A stretch of 64,000 nt of DNA from Vibrio marisflavi CECT 7928 (GCF_921294215.1 NZ_CAKLDM010000002.1:1426001-1490000), one strand, 5' to 3'; counted from the stretch's first letter, positions 37,171 to 46,239 are shown. A program made the numbers and translations. The notes: generated from the sequence alone by a model not told the origin.

Positions 37171-39009
37171 ATGATACGCAATGACGTGTCATCTTGTTTG
37201 GGTTTATTGTTCTCTGTCGCGCTACTGTATTCTGGGTCAGCATCAGGTTCAGCTTCACTTAGTGAAAAACAGATAAATCAGTGGTCCAAACTCCTGCATT
37301 TTAAAAATGGCGGCAGTACTATCTCCAGCCCGAAATTTTTCCTTTCCGAAAATGGCAGCGTAAATGCATCAGCAGAATTAACTGCAACACTCAGGGCTTT
37401 TTCTACACCGTCGTCAATGGCACATTGCCGCTACCCAGCCCGCTACATCTGGGTTAAAGACAACGTCGACTCCGATTTAGCGCTTTCTTTACAAAATTGC
37501 GAAGACTATCAGCAATGGATTCAGCATAGCAAAACTGAGTCGGTCAGCCTTATTTATGTAACTGGGTACCTTGGAAACCCTGCCTCTTTTTTTGGTCACC
37601 TGATGATGAAATTTAACCGCAAGGGCGACAACAAAACGGATATCGAGCTGCTCGATACTGGTATTAACTTTGGGGCGAATGCGCATCCTGACGACAACCC
37701 TGTAAAGTATGTTCTGTACGGAATATTTGGTGGATACAGTGCCACTTACACCACCGCCACTTACTATCTTCATACTGGTAATTATGCCGAGAACGAGCAG
37801 AGAGAGCTATGGGAATATGAACTTAGCCTGACCCAACAAGAAGTGATGCTGTTACAGGCACATCTGTTTGAGCTACAAGATGTTGAATTCAACTATTACT
37901 TTTTCAGCGACAACTGCTCTACAGCGTTTAAAGACATTTTGAATATTGTTCTGGATCGGCCCCTCGATACCGGGCTGCAGCCATGGGACATGCCCATTGA
38001 TATATTCCATGCTATCCCGGAAGTTCAGCATCATGGACAACCTTTGGTTAAAAAGGTCAATCAACGTCAATCGAAGTATAGCCGCATTCAAAATAAGTAC
38101 CTCGCCCTCAATGATGCAGAAAAACAACAGGCACTCGCAATTGCCAAAGATCTTTCAGAACTGGAGTCATTTATGCGGTCCAGTGAGTTTTCTGAGTATG
38201 AAAAAGCAAAGGTTCTAGACGTATTAACCGAGTACACAGAATTGTTATTAGTCACTAGAAAAGAGCCTGATAACAACTACAAGGAGCAAAAGCATAAGTT
38301 GTTGCTGGCGAGGATACAGTTGGACAGCTTTAGTGTGGACTGGCCGAAGAGTAAAGCTCCCCTTCCTCACTTGTCTCAGCATCCCATTAATCTTGGTATA
38401 GGTGCAGGCTATAGCGACGACTACGGTGGGTATGCCAGCCTAAGGGGTTATGGCGCTTATTATAATTTTTTGTCTATCGATGCGGCACGACTAAAAGATT
38501 CTGCTCTTACAGTTATGGATACTGAGTTACACATCACTGAAGACAAACTACGCCTTAAAAAGCTAGATTTCCTAAATATTGCATCACTTAACACCAATGA
38601 TGTGGCCTTGTTTGAGAACGATCGCTTAGCATGGCAGTTGACTCTCTCACTTGAACATAGCGAATGCGATAACGATGAGTGTTACCGCCCATATTTCAAA
38701 GGCTATTTAGGTTTGGCTGAACGCCGGTCTAATGACCTTTCAGCCTACACAATGGTCGGCGGGCAGATCGATTTAGCCTACCTCGATGACTCCGCTTTTC
38801 AGCTTCCGCTAGGAGTGCTTTATAACTGGTCTGAACGATGGAAAACACACCTGAGAGTTGTTCCTTCACTGGGTTTAAATGGTAGTGGTTGGGACTATAA
38901 CCTATTTGTGGACTCGCGCTTTCACATCAGCAATAAAGCTGACATCCGCATAAGTATCGAGAAAACCTATGACAAGTTGGTGGGGGTTTATTACAACCGA
39001 TATTTTTAA
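37171..39009 (+). CDS. DUF4105-domain membrane-associated protein with C-terminal beta-barrel-like region
   Basis: The protein is about 612 residues from ATG 37171; a GTG at 37138, overlapping the preceding stop, would give 623. A signal peptide (CLGLLFSVALLYSGSASG) comes first. The DUF4105 domain (about 115-310) has YLGNPASFFGHLMMKF and YYFFSDNCSTAFKDIL, whose His and Cys are the conserved candidate catalytic residues. About 240 C-terminal residues are rich in alternating beta strands and end in an aromatic residue (YYNRYF), like an outer-membrane barrel. Some DUF4105 proteins have, to my memory, been linked to lipoprotein acylation (Lnb); here this is only a hint. Confidence 0.8.
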   Translation: MIRNDVSSCLGLLFSVALLYSGSASGSASLSEKQINQWSKLLHFKNGGSTISSPKFFLSENGSVNASAELTATLRAFSTPSSMAHCRYPARYIWVKDNVDSDLALSLQNCEDYQQWIQHSKTESVSLIYVTGYLGNPASFFGHLMMKFNRKGDNKTDIELLDTGINFGANAHPDDNPVKYVLYGIFGGYSATYTTATYYLHTGNYAENEQRELWEYELSLTQQEVMLLQAHLFELQDVEFNYYFFSDNCSTAFKDILNIVLDRPLDTGLQPWDMPIDIFHAIPEVQHHGQPLVKKVNQRQSKYSRIQNKYLALNDAEKQQALAIAKDLSELESFMRSSEFSEYEKAKVLDVLTEYTELLLVTRKEPDNNYKEQKHKLLLARIQLDSFSVDWPKSKAPLPHLSQHPINLGIGAGYSDDYGGYASLRGYGAYYNFLSIDAARLKDSALTVMDTELHITEDKLRLKKLDFLNIASLNTNDVALFENDRLAWQLTLSLEHSECDNDECYRPYFKGYLGLAERRSNDLSAYTMVGGQIDLAYLDDSAFQLPLGVLYNWSERWKTHLRVVPSLGLNGSGWDYNLFVDSRFHISNKADIRISIEKTYDKLVGVYYNRYF

Positions 39010-39182
39010 GTGGCACCGTCGGTCAAAGCATTCCGAAAATTCTCTCGAGCTTGTTTTGTTGCGTTATTTATAGCTATAACTTTACTAGCTGAAAGCTTCC
39101 TGCCATGAATTTTTTTATATAATCTATCTACAGCATCTCTACTTTCAAAAACTAGTAGTTTCTGCCAAACTTTATCGTTCAA
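39006..39182 (-). CDS. Short ORF, probable N-terminal remnant of a YaaC/HEPN-like accessory protein
   Basis: A 58-codon frame starts at TTG 39182-39180 with GAGGT eight bases upstream and ends at TAA 39008-39006, overlapping the last bases of the DUF4105 gene on the other strand. The product (begins LNDKVWQKLLVFESRDAV) contains LYKKIHGRKLSASKV and INNATKQARENFRNAL. This resembles the first helices of YaaC-like proteins, where 'INxxxRQxREYFxAA' precedes the conserved body. The body is missing, so I read it as truncated. The family match is from memory and uncertain. It follows the 39236-39787 gene by 53 bases on the same strand. Confidence 0.4.
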   Translation of the reverse strand: MNDKVWQKLLVFESRDAVDRLYKKIHGRKLSASKVIAINNATKQARENFRNALTDGAT

Positions 39183-39235
39183 TATAGTTACCTCAAAGTT
39201 CGATTAAAAAAATGGAATCCGACTTAATTGCTTTG

Positions 39236-39787
39236 TTATGCAGCTGCTTTCCGAGTTTTTAGCGTTTCACGGAGAATCATTATTCTCGCTATGTCTTCCT
39301 GACAAACTTCCATGATTTTCTGAAGTTCATGGTCTATGTACTGCTTGTCAATTTCACGTTTATCTTTTACAAGTTGTTTCAAAAATGCTTCGTAAGAATT
39401 CTGTCGGAACATCTGCTGGTCATAAATGTGCTTAGTGTAAAGCTGGAATCTTGATTCGTAATCCGATTCTAAACAACTATCTAAGACCTTACCTTCTTTC
39501 ACTGCGTGGTAATATATTCGAGCACTGGCAATTGAATTTTTTATAATGTCGCATTCAATTGTTGAAGCTACCCCGTCTAATTGTATTGGTAGTTCCAAAT
39601 AAGCTTGCTGCAAAAACTTGCGAGATTGTTCGATACTTGCAGAGCTTGGATCGTTCGAGTAACCCATTATTTTTTGCATGTGTTCTAAACAAGTATCTAT
39701 GTAATCAACGACTCTTTGAGTTTTTTCTTTCTGTTTCGCTGTTCGAAGACCAACAACTTTAAAAACGAAATTGACGATTTTTTCCAT
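39236..39787 (-). CDS. Hypothetical helical protein of an accessory patch
   Basis: The protein is about 183 residues starting at ATG 39787 (MEKIVNFVFKVVGL); the longer frame to 39820 has no ribosome-binding site. It is predicted nearly all helical, with a heptad-like C-terminal half (KRFEIDKQYIDHELQKIMEV-like pattern) and a basic end (TLKTRKAAA). It is not recognised. Low GC content, the adjoining truncated ORF and the flanking gene-free DNA suggest acquired material. No partner gene indicates a function. Confidence 0.55.
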   Translation of the reverse strand: MEKIVNFVFKVVGLRTAKQKEKTQRVVDYIDTCLEHMQKIMGYSNDPSSASIEQSRKFLQQAYLELPIQLDGVASTIECDIIKNSIASARIYYHAVKEGKVLDSCLESDYESRFQLYTKHIYDQQMFRQNSYEAFLKQLVKDKREIDKQYIDHELQKIMEVCQEDIARIMILRETLKTRKAAA

Positions 39788-40285
39788 GAGCTTTAATTGT
39801 CTCCATTTTCCATGCTGCACAACATTTTAATATCGTGCCAGCACGAATTGATGTATTCAGCAGTTCTTGCTATCCTGATTAACCAACTGAAAAATATGAA
39901 TATAATTCAGTTGAAATCTAATTTCTAGTTAAAAAGCGGGCAAACACACATTGCTTCCGATTCAAGGCACGTTACCAATGTTTTCTACTATTCAATAGCC
40001 TAGAAATAGTTGAACAACATATTCGTGCGTAGCTGTGATTAAAGGTCAGTCTGTTGTGGATTAGAAAACTTAGCTACATTGTTGGACCTCTAGACATGAG
40101 GAAAAGTAGGGCAAGTTGCAGGACTTCAAGCTAAGTTCAATCTTTCTCTGGCTCACTTTGGGGCAGAACCGTTTTGGCTGACCTGCCCCTTTCGACAAAA
40201 TATAGATAAACGCAAAGCTTATCTCAATTGATCAAATCTATATTGCAGTAAACCCATCGACTAATGCAGTACGCTCACTCCGCAA
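39788..40285. other. Gene-free stretch with a 7-base-pair inverted repeat
   Basis: About 498 bases without a supported gene. GGGGCAG (40160-40166) and CTGCCCC (40183-40189) form a stem with a 16-base loop, about 100 bases past the stop of the histidine kinase gene. It may end that operon, though no T run follows on the minus strand. Confidence 0.4.
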
Positions 40286-41695
40286 TTATTTGCTGAAGGT
40301 AACAACAAACGTATTTCTATCTTCGCTGCGTGGTAAAAGTGTTACTTTAGCGTTGTGCAGACCAGCAATGTCACGCGTGATTGACATGCCTAACCCTGCA
40401 CCATCCCCTTTCTCTGAGTTGGCTCGATAGAAATTGTCGAATAGTTTTTCTCTCGCTTCTGCGCTGATGTCAGCTCCGTTATCCGAAATACGAACTTCAA
40501 TTAATGATTCCATATCTACAACTTCGACATTGATTTGGCTACGATCCCCAGAATAACGAATAGCATTATCAATTAGGTTGCTAAACAGAATTGTCAACAG
40601 GGTCTCGTCCCCATCAATCGAAATACTATTGCCGTCAAACCCAATATCCTGACTATTTCGCAACGCGAGTGGAGCAAGATCAGCAACAATTTGGCGTATA
40701 ACATTAGAGATGTCTACATCTTGTTTTTCTATGTCCGTCAGGCTCTCTACCTTGGCTAGCATAAGTAGTTGGTGCAGCAACCTGTCGGTTCTATCGATAC
40801 CTTTGAGAATATTATTGAGGTCCTTCGCTAACTCATCTTGGCTTTTGCTATGAATGGCATTTTCAGCATTTAAACGCAAGATAGTGAGTGGTGTTTTCAG
40901 CTCATGCGCAGCCATCCGGGTAAAGCGCTTTTCTCTTTGCCACGCTTGCTCAAGCTGACTCAGCAAATCATTTAACGCGTCCACCAATGGAGAAAGTTCA
41001 ACCGTTTGGTTCGATACATAAATATGATCGAGCTTATTGGCACTGCGCTGCGCTATTGCAAGTTTTAACTCTTTAACTGGCTTAAAGTTTTTGTTGATCA
41101 GCCAAATAATTAAAATGACTAAACAAGGGATAATGAGTAGCTGTGGAATTGCGTTTGATAACGCCATTTCTTCCACCATTTCTTTGCGAATGCTTTGCTT
41201 CTCCGCCACGATCACGTATTCACTGCTATTCGCCTTCTTGGGCATGTGAAGTTGAAAGTAGCGCCATTGACTGCCGTTTTCGACGACATTGCCGTAACCA
41301 GAGTAATTCTTGTCGTGCTCAAACGCGCCTATATTTGGCTTAGAGCTCCAAAGCAGTTTTCCGTCGTCATAAATTTGGAACAACATCTTTTCTTCGTAGG
41401 GATGTCCGTATGCTGTTGGAACATCATCATCACCCGGCGAATCTTTTTTTATATCAGACATCCAAGATTGGAAAATCTTTTGGTGTTTAACAAATGTCTT
41501 TTCGTTCGGCTCAAAGGCGGTAGTAACGAGTAACAACTTGGCTGACTGTCCGAGCCGAGCATCATACACCTCTTCGACTTCATGTTTTGCTGAATAAACA
41601 TTGAGGATTAACGATACTGCGATCAAAACAAAGGAAAACGCAATAACAGAGAGAGTGAGTCGGCGTTTGATAGAAAATGGTTTACTGCTTTTCAA
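40286..41695 (-). CDS. Sensor histidine kinase, QseC/PmrB-like
   Basis: The protein is about 469 residues. The proposed start is TTG 41695 (GGAGTGGGG upstream), overlapping the end of the response regulator gene by 14 bases. The frame stays open to 41728. Two membrane segments (about 15-35 and 172-195) enclose a periplasmic domain of about 135 residues. The cytoplasmic part has a HAMP-like linker, the phospho-acceptor His in RMAAHELKTPLTILR, NAIRY (N box), VRISDNGADI (G1) and KGDGAGLGMSITRDIAGLH (G2). It probably senses an envelope signal and phosphorylates the regulator encoded next to it. It is the last gene of the eight-gene cluster. Confidence 0.9.
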   Translation of the reverse strand: MKSSKPFSIKRRLTLSVIAFSFVLIAVSLILNVYSAKHEVEEVYDARLGQSAKLLLVTTAFEPNEKTFVKHQKIFQSWMSDIKKDSPGDDDVPTAYGHPYEEKMLFQIYDDGKLLWSSKPNIGAFEHDKNYSGYGNVVENGSQWRYFQLHMPKKANSSEYVIVAEKQSIRKEMVEEMALSNAIPQLLIIPCLVILIIWLINKNFKPVKELKLAIAQRSANKLDHIYVSNQTVELSPLVDALNDLLSQLEQAWQREKRFTRMAAHELKTPLTILRLNAENAIHSKSQDELAKDLNNILKGIDRTDRLLHQLLMLAKVESLTDIEKQDVDISNVIRQIVADLAPLALRNSQDIGFDGNSISIDGDETLLTILFSNLIDNAIRYSGDRSQINVEVVDMESLIEVRISDNGADISAEAREKLFDNFYRANSEKGDGAGLGMSITRDIAGLHNAKVTLLPRSEDRNTFVVTFSK

Positions 41696-42341
41696 TGATA
41701 TACCCCACTCCACGGATATTTTTAACAAGCTTATTGGGCAGCTTCTTACGTAAGTTATGAATGTGGACTTCTATCGCGTTGTCGCTGCTTCCAATATCCC
41801 AACCGTGCAGAGATTGCTGAAGCTGGTCTTTGCTGATTACTCGGCCAGCATTCGTTATAAGGTGAGAAAGAATTTTAAACTCGTTGCGGGTGAGTTTTAG
41901 CGTAGAACCCTGATACATTGCGCTTTGTTCAGAAAGCGATATTGAAAGCTCACCGACTTGAATTGTTTCGTTCGCGCTGCCAGATTGGCGTCTTATCAAC
42001 ACTCTCAACCGAGCTAGCAGCTCTTCAAGCGCAAAAGGCTTACCAATATACTCATCAGCGCCCAAATCCAAGCCTTTTACTCGATCGTTAATATCATCTC
42101 GAGCGGTTAAAATCATGATAGGTAATTCGTATCCGGCTTGCCTTACCTTCTTTAACACTTCGAGGCCATCAATATCTGGCAAGGTTAAATCAAGAATCAC
42201 AGCAGTAAATTGCTCTACCTTCATGGCAGCCAAAACTCCGCCGCCTTTTTCAACCCAATCAACAGTGTATCCATGACGGGTCAACGACTCCATCATGGAT
42301 TGTCCTAATAACACATCATCTTCTACAAGAAGTAATCTCAT
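41682..42341 (-). CDS. Response regulator, OmpR/PhoB class, QseB/PmrA-like
   Basis: The 219-residue protein has a receiver domain (1-115) with acidic residues LLVEDD, phospho-acceptor Asp51 in VILDLTLPD, and the conserved Thr and Lys (ILTARDD, YIGKPF). A winged-helix DNA-binding domain follows (125-219, LTRNEFKILSHLI, DNAIEVHIHNLRKKL, IRGVGYI). Close resemblance to QseB/PmrA predicts binding to CTTAAG-N5-CTTAAG-like sites. Exactly such a site lies upstream of the first gene of this cluster. It overlaps the TPR gene by 4 bases (ATGA) and the kinase by 14, so translation is coupled. Confidence 0.92.
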   Translation of the reverse strand: MRLLLVEDDVLLGQSMMESLTRHGYTVDWVEKGGGVLAAMKVEQFTAVILDLTLPDIDGLEVLKKVRQAGYELPIMILTARDDINDRVKGLDLGADEYIGKPFALEELLARLRVLIRRQSGSANETIQVGELSISLSEQSAMYQGSTLKLTRNEFKILSHLITNAGRVISKDQLQQSLHGWDIGSSDNAIEVHIHNLRKKLPNKLVKNIRGVGYIIEKQ

Positions 42342-42973
42342 TTTAAGCTCTTTAGCAATGTACTAATTTCCTGTTGGCGACCCGCATCTGCGACAGGGCG
42401 TTCTGGCCTTGGTGCAGCATTTTGAGCGCGTGTAAGATATTTGATCGCCTCTTTCTTTTTACCCTGCTCGACTAAGAAATCACCGTAAAAGTAATTTGAG
42501 TCAATGCCATTTGGATTAATCTCTAACGCCTTCTTAAGCAGCTTCTCTGCTTTCGCATCATCTCCAAAGCCAATCGGCCAGCCCGGAACTTTATAATACA
42601 GAGAGCCCAAACTAGTATACGCAGAACCATTTAGAGTTTCAGGTGCTTTTTCAATCACTTGCTCTAGAATTTTTTTCGCTTGCTTGGCTTGAGACAAACC
42701 GCTTAGGCCACCTTCTGCTCCCGCTAGTGATGCTTTATTAATTGCCAACCATACCATCAAGTTAGGATTATCTGGGCTTTGCTGCAAGTCGGTTTTGTTT
42801 AGTGAAATGACTTGCTCAAAGCATTTGCTTTTCTTGTCACTATCTTTTGTTTGGTACTGGCAAGCTGCCCAGTCCTTTTGAACCTTAAGTAACGTGTCAG
42901 TTTTGGCTAATACTGAACAGCTAAACGCTGAAGCAGTTAAAATTAAAACCGTAAGTTTTGTATTGAGTTTCAT
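42338..42973 (-). CDS. Periplasmic TPR-repeat protein
   Basis: The 211-residue protein starts at ATG 42973 (CGGAG upstream), with a signal peptide MKLNTKLTVLILTASAFSCSVLA. Two to three tetratricopeptide helix pairs follow (PDNPNLMVWLAINKASL, LNGSAYTSLGSLYYKV, LLKKALEINPNGIDSNYFYGDFLVEQGKKKEAIKYL). A PGWPIGFGDDAKAEKL segment is found in similar Vibrio and Pseudomonas proteins. It is a probable periplasmic scaffold. The ATGA overlap with the response regulator suggests it belongs to the signalling unit, perhaps tuning the kinase. Confidence 0.85.
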   Translation of the reverse strand: MKLNTKLTVLILTASAFSCSVLAKTDTLLKVQKDWAACQYQTKDSDKKSKCFEQVISLNKTDLQQSPDNPNLMVWLAINKASLAGAEGGLSGLSQAKQAKKILEQVIEKAPETLNGSAYTSLGSLYYKVPGWPIGFGDDAKAEKLLKKALEINPNGIDSNYFYGDFLVEQGKKKEAIKYLTRAQNAAPRPERPVADAGRQQEISTLLKSLK

Positions 42974-43031
42974 AGAAATACTCCGAGTACTAAAGTTGTA
43001 CATCCTTTGATTGTGTTTCGGCTAAATAGCC

Positions 43032-43208
43032 TTAGTGCCTGAAGAAGTGAGCGGCTCTCAAAACTGCTTGTTTGTGCTTTAAGTGCTCAATCAATGTTGC
43101 GCCGTAAAAGTGTCCAAGATTATCGCCATGCCACGATGCTGGTATTATCAAGAAAGCAAAAGTGAACAAAGCTATACATATTAACGCCATCACAAGAACT
43201 AATTTCAT
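43032..43208 (-). CDS. Small single-span membrane protein (58 residues)
   Basis: ATG 43208 is preceded by GGAG eight bases upstream, so I take this as the true start of a frame that remains open to 43337. The product has one membrane segment (about 4-24, MKLVLVMALICIALFTFAF) and a short His- and Lys-rich tail (SWHGDNLGHFYGATLIEHLKHKQ). It lies between the SDR (31 bases upstream) and TPR (58 bases downstream) genes, all on one strand. It is easily missed by size cut-offs. A function as regulator or anchor of the neighbouring enzymes or kinase is speculation. Confidence 0.65.
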   Translation of the reverse strand: MKLVLVMALICIALFTFAFLIIPASWHGDNLGHFYGATLIEHLKHKQAVLRAAHFFRH

Positions 43209-43239
43209 GTGGAGTTCTCCCTTCATTTCAGCCACCGAG

Positions 43240-44046
43240 TTAATTACTAGAGTGATTGATAAAGTAATGTATCGTTTCTTGTTGCTTGCGAATGGAACCA
43301 CTGACCAGTCTAGGAAAGACCTGATTGATTCTGGCAAAAAGCTTTTCCGGCCAACCTATCCACTTAGCCGCAGTTTCTTGCTCTAGCATCTGTACAACAT
43401 GCTCAGCAACCACTTGAGGTGAATCACTTCGATTGCCTAGCTTTTGATTTAGTTCAACCACTCGTGGTGAATTGAGCTCAGTCTCTGTGGTTCTTGGCGC
43501 TAAATACAAAACGCGTATCGCGGCTCCATCAAGCTCTCTGTCTAAGGCCTCACTAAAGCGATGCAGGCCAGCTTTAGATGCGCAATAAGCGGTATAACCT
43601 GGATATCCAATGGAACCTAGCGTCGATCCGATATTCAATATGACTCCAGGTCTTTTCAACCACCCTAAAGCGCTTTGGCTTAATGCTATTGGTGTCATGA
43701 GGTTAAGTTGCATCTCTCGCTCAATAGATTCAGCGCTTCGCTGGGCTAAAAACTGGAATTGATTGCTTCCTGCGTTGTTGATAAGCGCGCTTATTTGCTT
43801 GTTTTTTCGCAATTGCTCTTTGGCATACGAATTCACAACTTCTCGTCCTTGAGCTGTTAGTAAGTCCGCAGCAAGGACATCATGTCTATCAGGCTTCGCC
43901 ATCGAATAGCGTATTTGTTCCAGCTTTTCCTTATCACGTGCAACCAATATCAGACGTGCTCCTTTTACTTCCAATGCCAACGCAATTTCTTGTCCGATTC
44001 CACCAGAAGCGCCTGTAAGCAATACATATTTGTCATTTAGATCCAT
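43240..44046 (-). CDS. Short-chain dehydrogenase/reductase of the hemolysin-like cluster
   Basis: The 268-residue classical SDR has the cofactor loop LLTGASGGIGQEIAL, NNAGSN, the catalytic Ser in NIGSTLGSIGYPGYTAYCASKAGLHRF, and YCASKAG with Tyr and Lys. The LVARDKEKL stretch with Arg after the second strand suggests NADPH. The C-terminus is longer than FabG and ends in a Lys/Arg-rich segment. It lies 17 bases after the metallo-oxidase gene and probably reduces a keto or aldehyde intermediate made by its neighbours. Confidence 0.88.
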   Translation of the reverse strand: MDLNDKYVLLTGASGGIGQEIALALEVKGARLILVARDKEKLEQIRYSMAKPDRHDVLAADLLTAQGREVVNSYAKEQLRKNKQISALINNAGSNQFQFLAQRSAESIEREMQLNLMTPIALSQSALGWLKRPGVILNIGSTLGSIGYPGYTAYCASKAGLHRFSEALDRELDGAAIRVLYLAPRTTETELNSPRVVELNQKLGNRSDSPQVVAEHVVQMLEQETAAKWIGWPEKLFARINQVFPRLVSGSIRKQQETIHYFINHSSN

Positions 44047-44063
44047 TATCTATCTCCTACTTC

Positions 44064-44738
44064 TTATCTGATTGACGGCACTGGCAAACCCTTTAACATC
44101 TCTCCATAAAGGGAAAAGACTGTATTGGCCGAATCTACGATGGCTTGTTGATCTTGCTTATCGGTCACTTTGTTCATCAAGGTTTCGAAAAAGCTGATAT
44201 GGTCTTGGTCTAATACACTGTGTGAGACGAGATAACTCAGTGCTTCGTCAGGCAATCCAAGCTGCTGTTTCACGATGTTGGCTATTTGTCCCCCAACCCC
44301 TACGCTGGTTCCCTCTAGCACCCAAACCATGCCAAACAAAGCCATAGGATTGCCGCGATCGATCTGGTGATATAAGTACGCCACCATTAGCTCAATCGCT
44401 TGGCACGCTTTGCCTTCTCCACTGTTTGCTCTTACGAGGTCAGCATCTGCTCCGCAAGCGCGTAAATCATTGAGGATCCACTCCTGATGACCTTTCTCTT
44501 CGTCTATATACTCTGCAATGGCTTCGCGAACCCACTCGTAGTCTTGTGAAAGTTTGCCTCCGCAAGCCATAAGAAGCGGTACCGTGTGTTTAACGTGATG
44601 ATAAGCTTGTACTAGAAAGCTGGTGTACATGTCTAAGTTAACGTTGCCGCGCATACAAGCCTCAAAGACTGGTACATCTAACATCGCTTTTTGTGCCGGC
44701 AGCGTTTGCTGTTTTAACTGTTCAAAGAATTGACTCAT
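44064..44738 (-). CDS. Haem-oxygenase-like iron-containing oxidase (TenA/PqqC superfamily)
   Basis: The 224-residue all-helical protein belongs to the iron-containing redox enzyme group (haem-oxygenase-like di-metal oxidases such as UndA, SznF and CADD). Candidate metal ligands can be placed: Glu and His in YIDEEKGHQEW (about 78-88), Glu in WVLEGTSVGVGG, and Asp/His in LDQDHISFF, plus His in AYHHVKHTVP. TenA thiaminase-type active-site Cys/Glu patterns are not evident. It lies 9 bases after the acyl-AMP ligase gene. Known relatives perform oxidative chemistry on fatty or amino acids, which fits the neighbours. Confidence 0.85.
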   Translation of the reverse strand: MSQFFEQLKQQTLPAQKAMLDVPVFEACMRGNVNLDMYTSFLVQAYHHVKHTVPLLMACGGKLSQDYEWVREAIAEYIDEEKGHQEWILNDLRACGADADLVRANSGEGKACQAIELMVAYLYHQIDRGNPMALFGMVWVLEGTSVGVGGQIANIVKQQLGLPDEALSYLVSHSVLDQDHISFFETLMNKVTDKQDQQAIVDSANTVFSLYGEMLKGLPVPSIR

Positions 44739-44747
44739 ATTAGTCTC

Positions 44748-46238
44748 CTAAATTTCTGAATATTCGAATTGGGTTTTAACTGTTTTGGCTGTCACCAACG
44801 GATCAGCGATATACTGCTTGTGTATACAACTCGCCCAAGATTCAATATGTTTGCGTTTTGGCCTACCGTTCGATGTAAACCACTCTTTTCTTGCGCTCAT
44901 ATCCGATACAATTAATAAGTTTTTGATGCGCGCATAGTCGGGAAGTGTTTGATTTAATCTCTCAATTCTCTCTTCAATTGCTTTTCCTGCTCCGACTATT
45001 GCCGTCAGGCTAGCTTCGGCGTCACCAGTAACGACCATTGGGCATTCAGGAAGAAAAACTTGAGCACGAGACTCCACCCATTCTGGAGAGATATTTCTGC
45101 CAAACCCGCTAATAATTTGGTTCTTCTTTCTACCTTCAATCGTGACGTAGCCTTCACTATCAATCGATGCCAAATCGCCCGTCGCAAACCACTCGTCTGT
45201 AAACGGCTCGTTGATATATCCAAGTGCGCTATTGCCCTTGATAAGTAGCTCGTTTTCCTCCGATAGCTTTGCTTCAACGTGAGGAAGCAATCGCCCACTC
45301 GTCCCTGCTTTTGAATGATTTTCAGTGTTTAAACTCACAACTGATGCAAACTCAGACAATCCATAGCCTTCATAGGCTGGAATACCTAGTTGATGAGCTT
45401 GTTCGATCAGTTCCGGTGCAACCCGTGCACCACCTACTGCTACAAATTTCAAAGAGTCGGAAAGGGCTGGTTCTCGGCTTACCAACTGAATCAAAGCCAT
45501 TAAAATAGCAGGCACTAATACCATGCTATTTGGCTGAAACTGCACCAATGCCTCAGCGAATGCTTTAACGTTTAACTGGCTGGAACCCGTCAAACCCAGA
45601 GTTTCACTTTTGTATATTTGCGAAGTGATACCCAATAAAATAGGCACGTAAATGCTAGTCACGTTTTCGAGTAATGTTGAAAGTGGTAGCAGAGATAAAT
45701 GACAGACTTGGTCAGCTTCCATTGATTTAGCCAGAGCAAGTGAAACGTTCTCTATATTTTGCTCACTTAAACAAACCCCTTTTGGGCTGCCCGTAGAACC
45801 AGAAGTAAAGGTTATTTTGCTGGTTTCAGGCAAGTAACGACGTTCATTCCCTGATGCATACAAATATATCGGCATGTTTCGAATACATGTGATCGGGTCA
45901 ACTTTGTCTTTCCAATCACCAACTAAGACGTCGGCACCACTTTCTGCCAGAGTGTGCTCAACTTGCTGGTCTGTAAAAAATGTTGGCACTGGAACCAAAC
46001 AAACTTTCGCTTTCATGGCTGCTAAGTCAATCACTAGCCAATCTAGGCTATTGTCGGCTCTAAGTGCTATGCATTTTGCCTGCATAGCTAGAAATAAGTT
46101 GGCAACCATGTCCACTTCTTTATTCAGCTCAAAATAACTGATGGATTGAACATCACCGATATGATTTTGACCTCTAAATGCAATTTGACGAGGCTTACTG
46201 ACAGCATTACTTTCAATTGCCTTAAGTATTTTGTTCAT
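44748..46238 (-). CDS. Acyl-AMP ligase / long-chain acyl-CoA synthetase-like
   Basis: The 496-residue ANL-superfamily enzyme has the ATP loop ITFTSGSTGSPKGV, the adenine motif YEGYGLSEFASVVSLN, the hinge ATGDLASIDSEGYVTIEGRKKNQII and the C-terminal catalytic Lys region NGRPKRKHIES. It activates a carboxylic acid as the adenylate and perhaps the CoA thioester; it is somewhat shorter than FadD (about 560). The gene starts only one base after the thermostable-hemolysin-like stop. It is the probable supplier of an activated acyl group to that GNAT-like partner. Confidence 0.88.
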   Translation of the reverse strand: MNKILKAIESNAVSKPRQIAFRGQNHIGDVQSISYFELNKEVDMVANLFLAMQAKCIALRADNSLDWLVIDLAAMKAKVCLVPVPTFFTDQQVEHTLAESGADVLVGDWKDKVDPITCIRNMPIYLYASGNERRYLPETSKITFTSGSTGSPKGVCLSEQNIENVSLALAKSMEADQVCHLSLLPLSTLLENVTSIYVPILLGITSQIYKSETLGLTGSSQLNVKAFAEALVQFQPNSMVLVPAILMALIQLVSREPALSDSLKFVAVGGARVAPELIEQAHQLGIPAYEGYGLSEFASVVSLNTENHSKAGTSGRLLPHVEAKLSEENELLIKGNSALGYINEPFTDEWFATGDLASIDSEGYVTIEGRKKNQIISGFGRNISPEWVESRAQVFLPECPMVVTGDAEASLTAIVGAGKAIEERIERLNQTLPDYARIKNLLIVSDMSARKEWFTSNGRPKRKHIESWASCIHKQYIADPLVTAKTVKTQFEYSEI

Positions 46239-46239
46239 A

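Noticed and set aside
44064..44738. Reading the haem-oxygenase-like protein as thiaminase TenA of thiamine salvage
   Set aside because: No thiamine genes are nearby, the TenA active-site pattern is not evident, and metal-ligand positions fit the oxidase group better.
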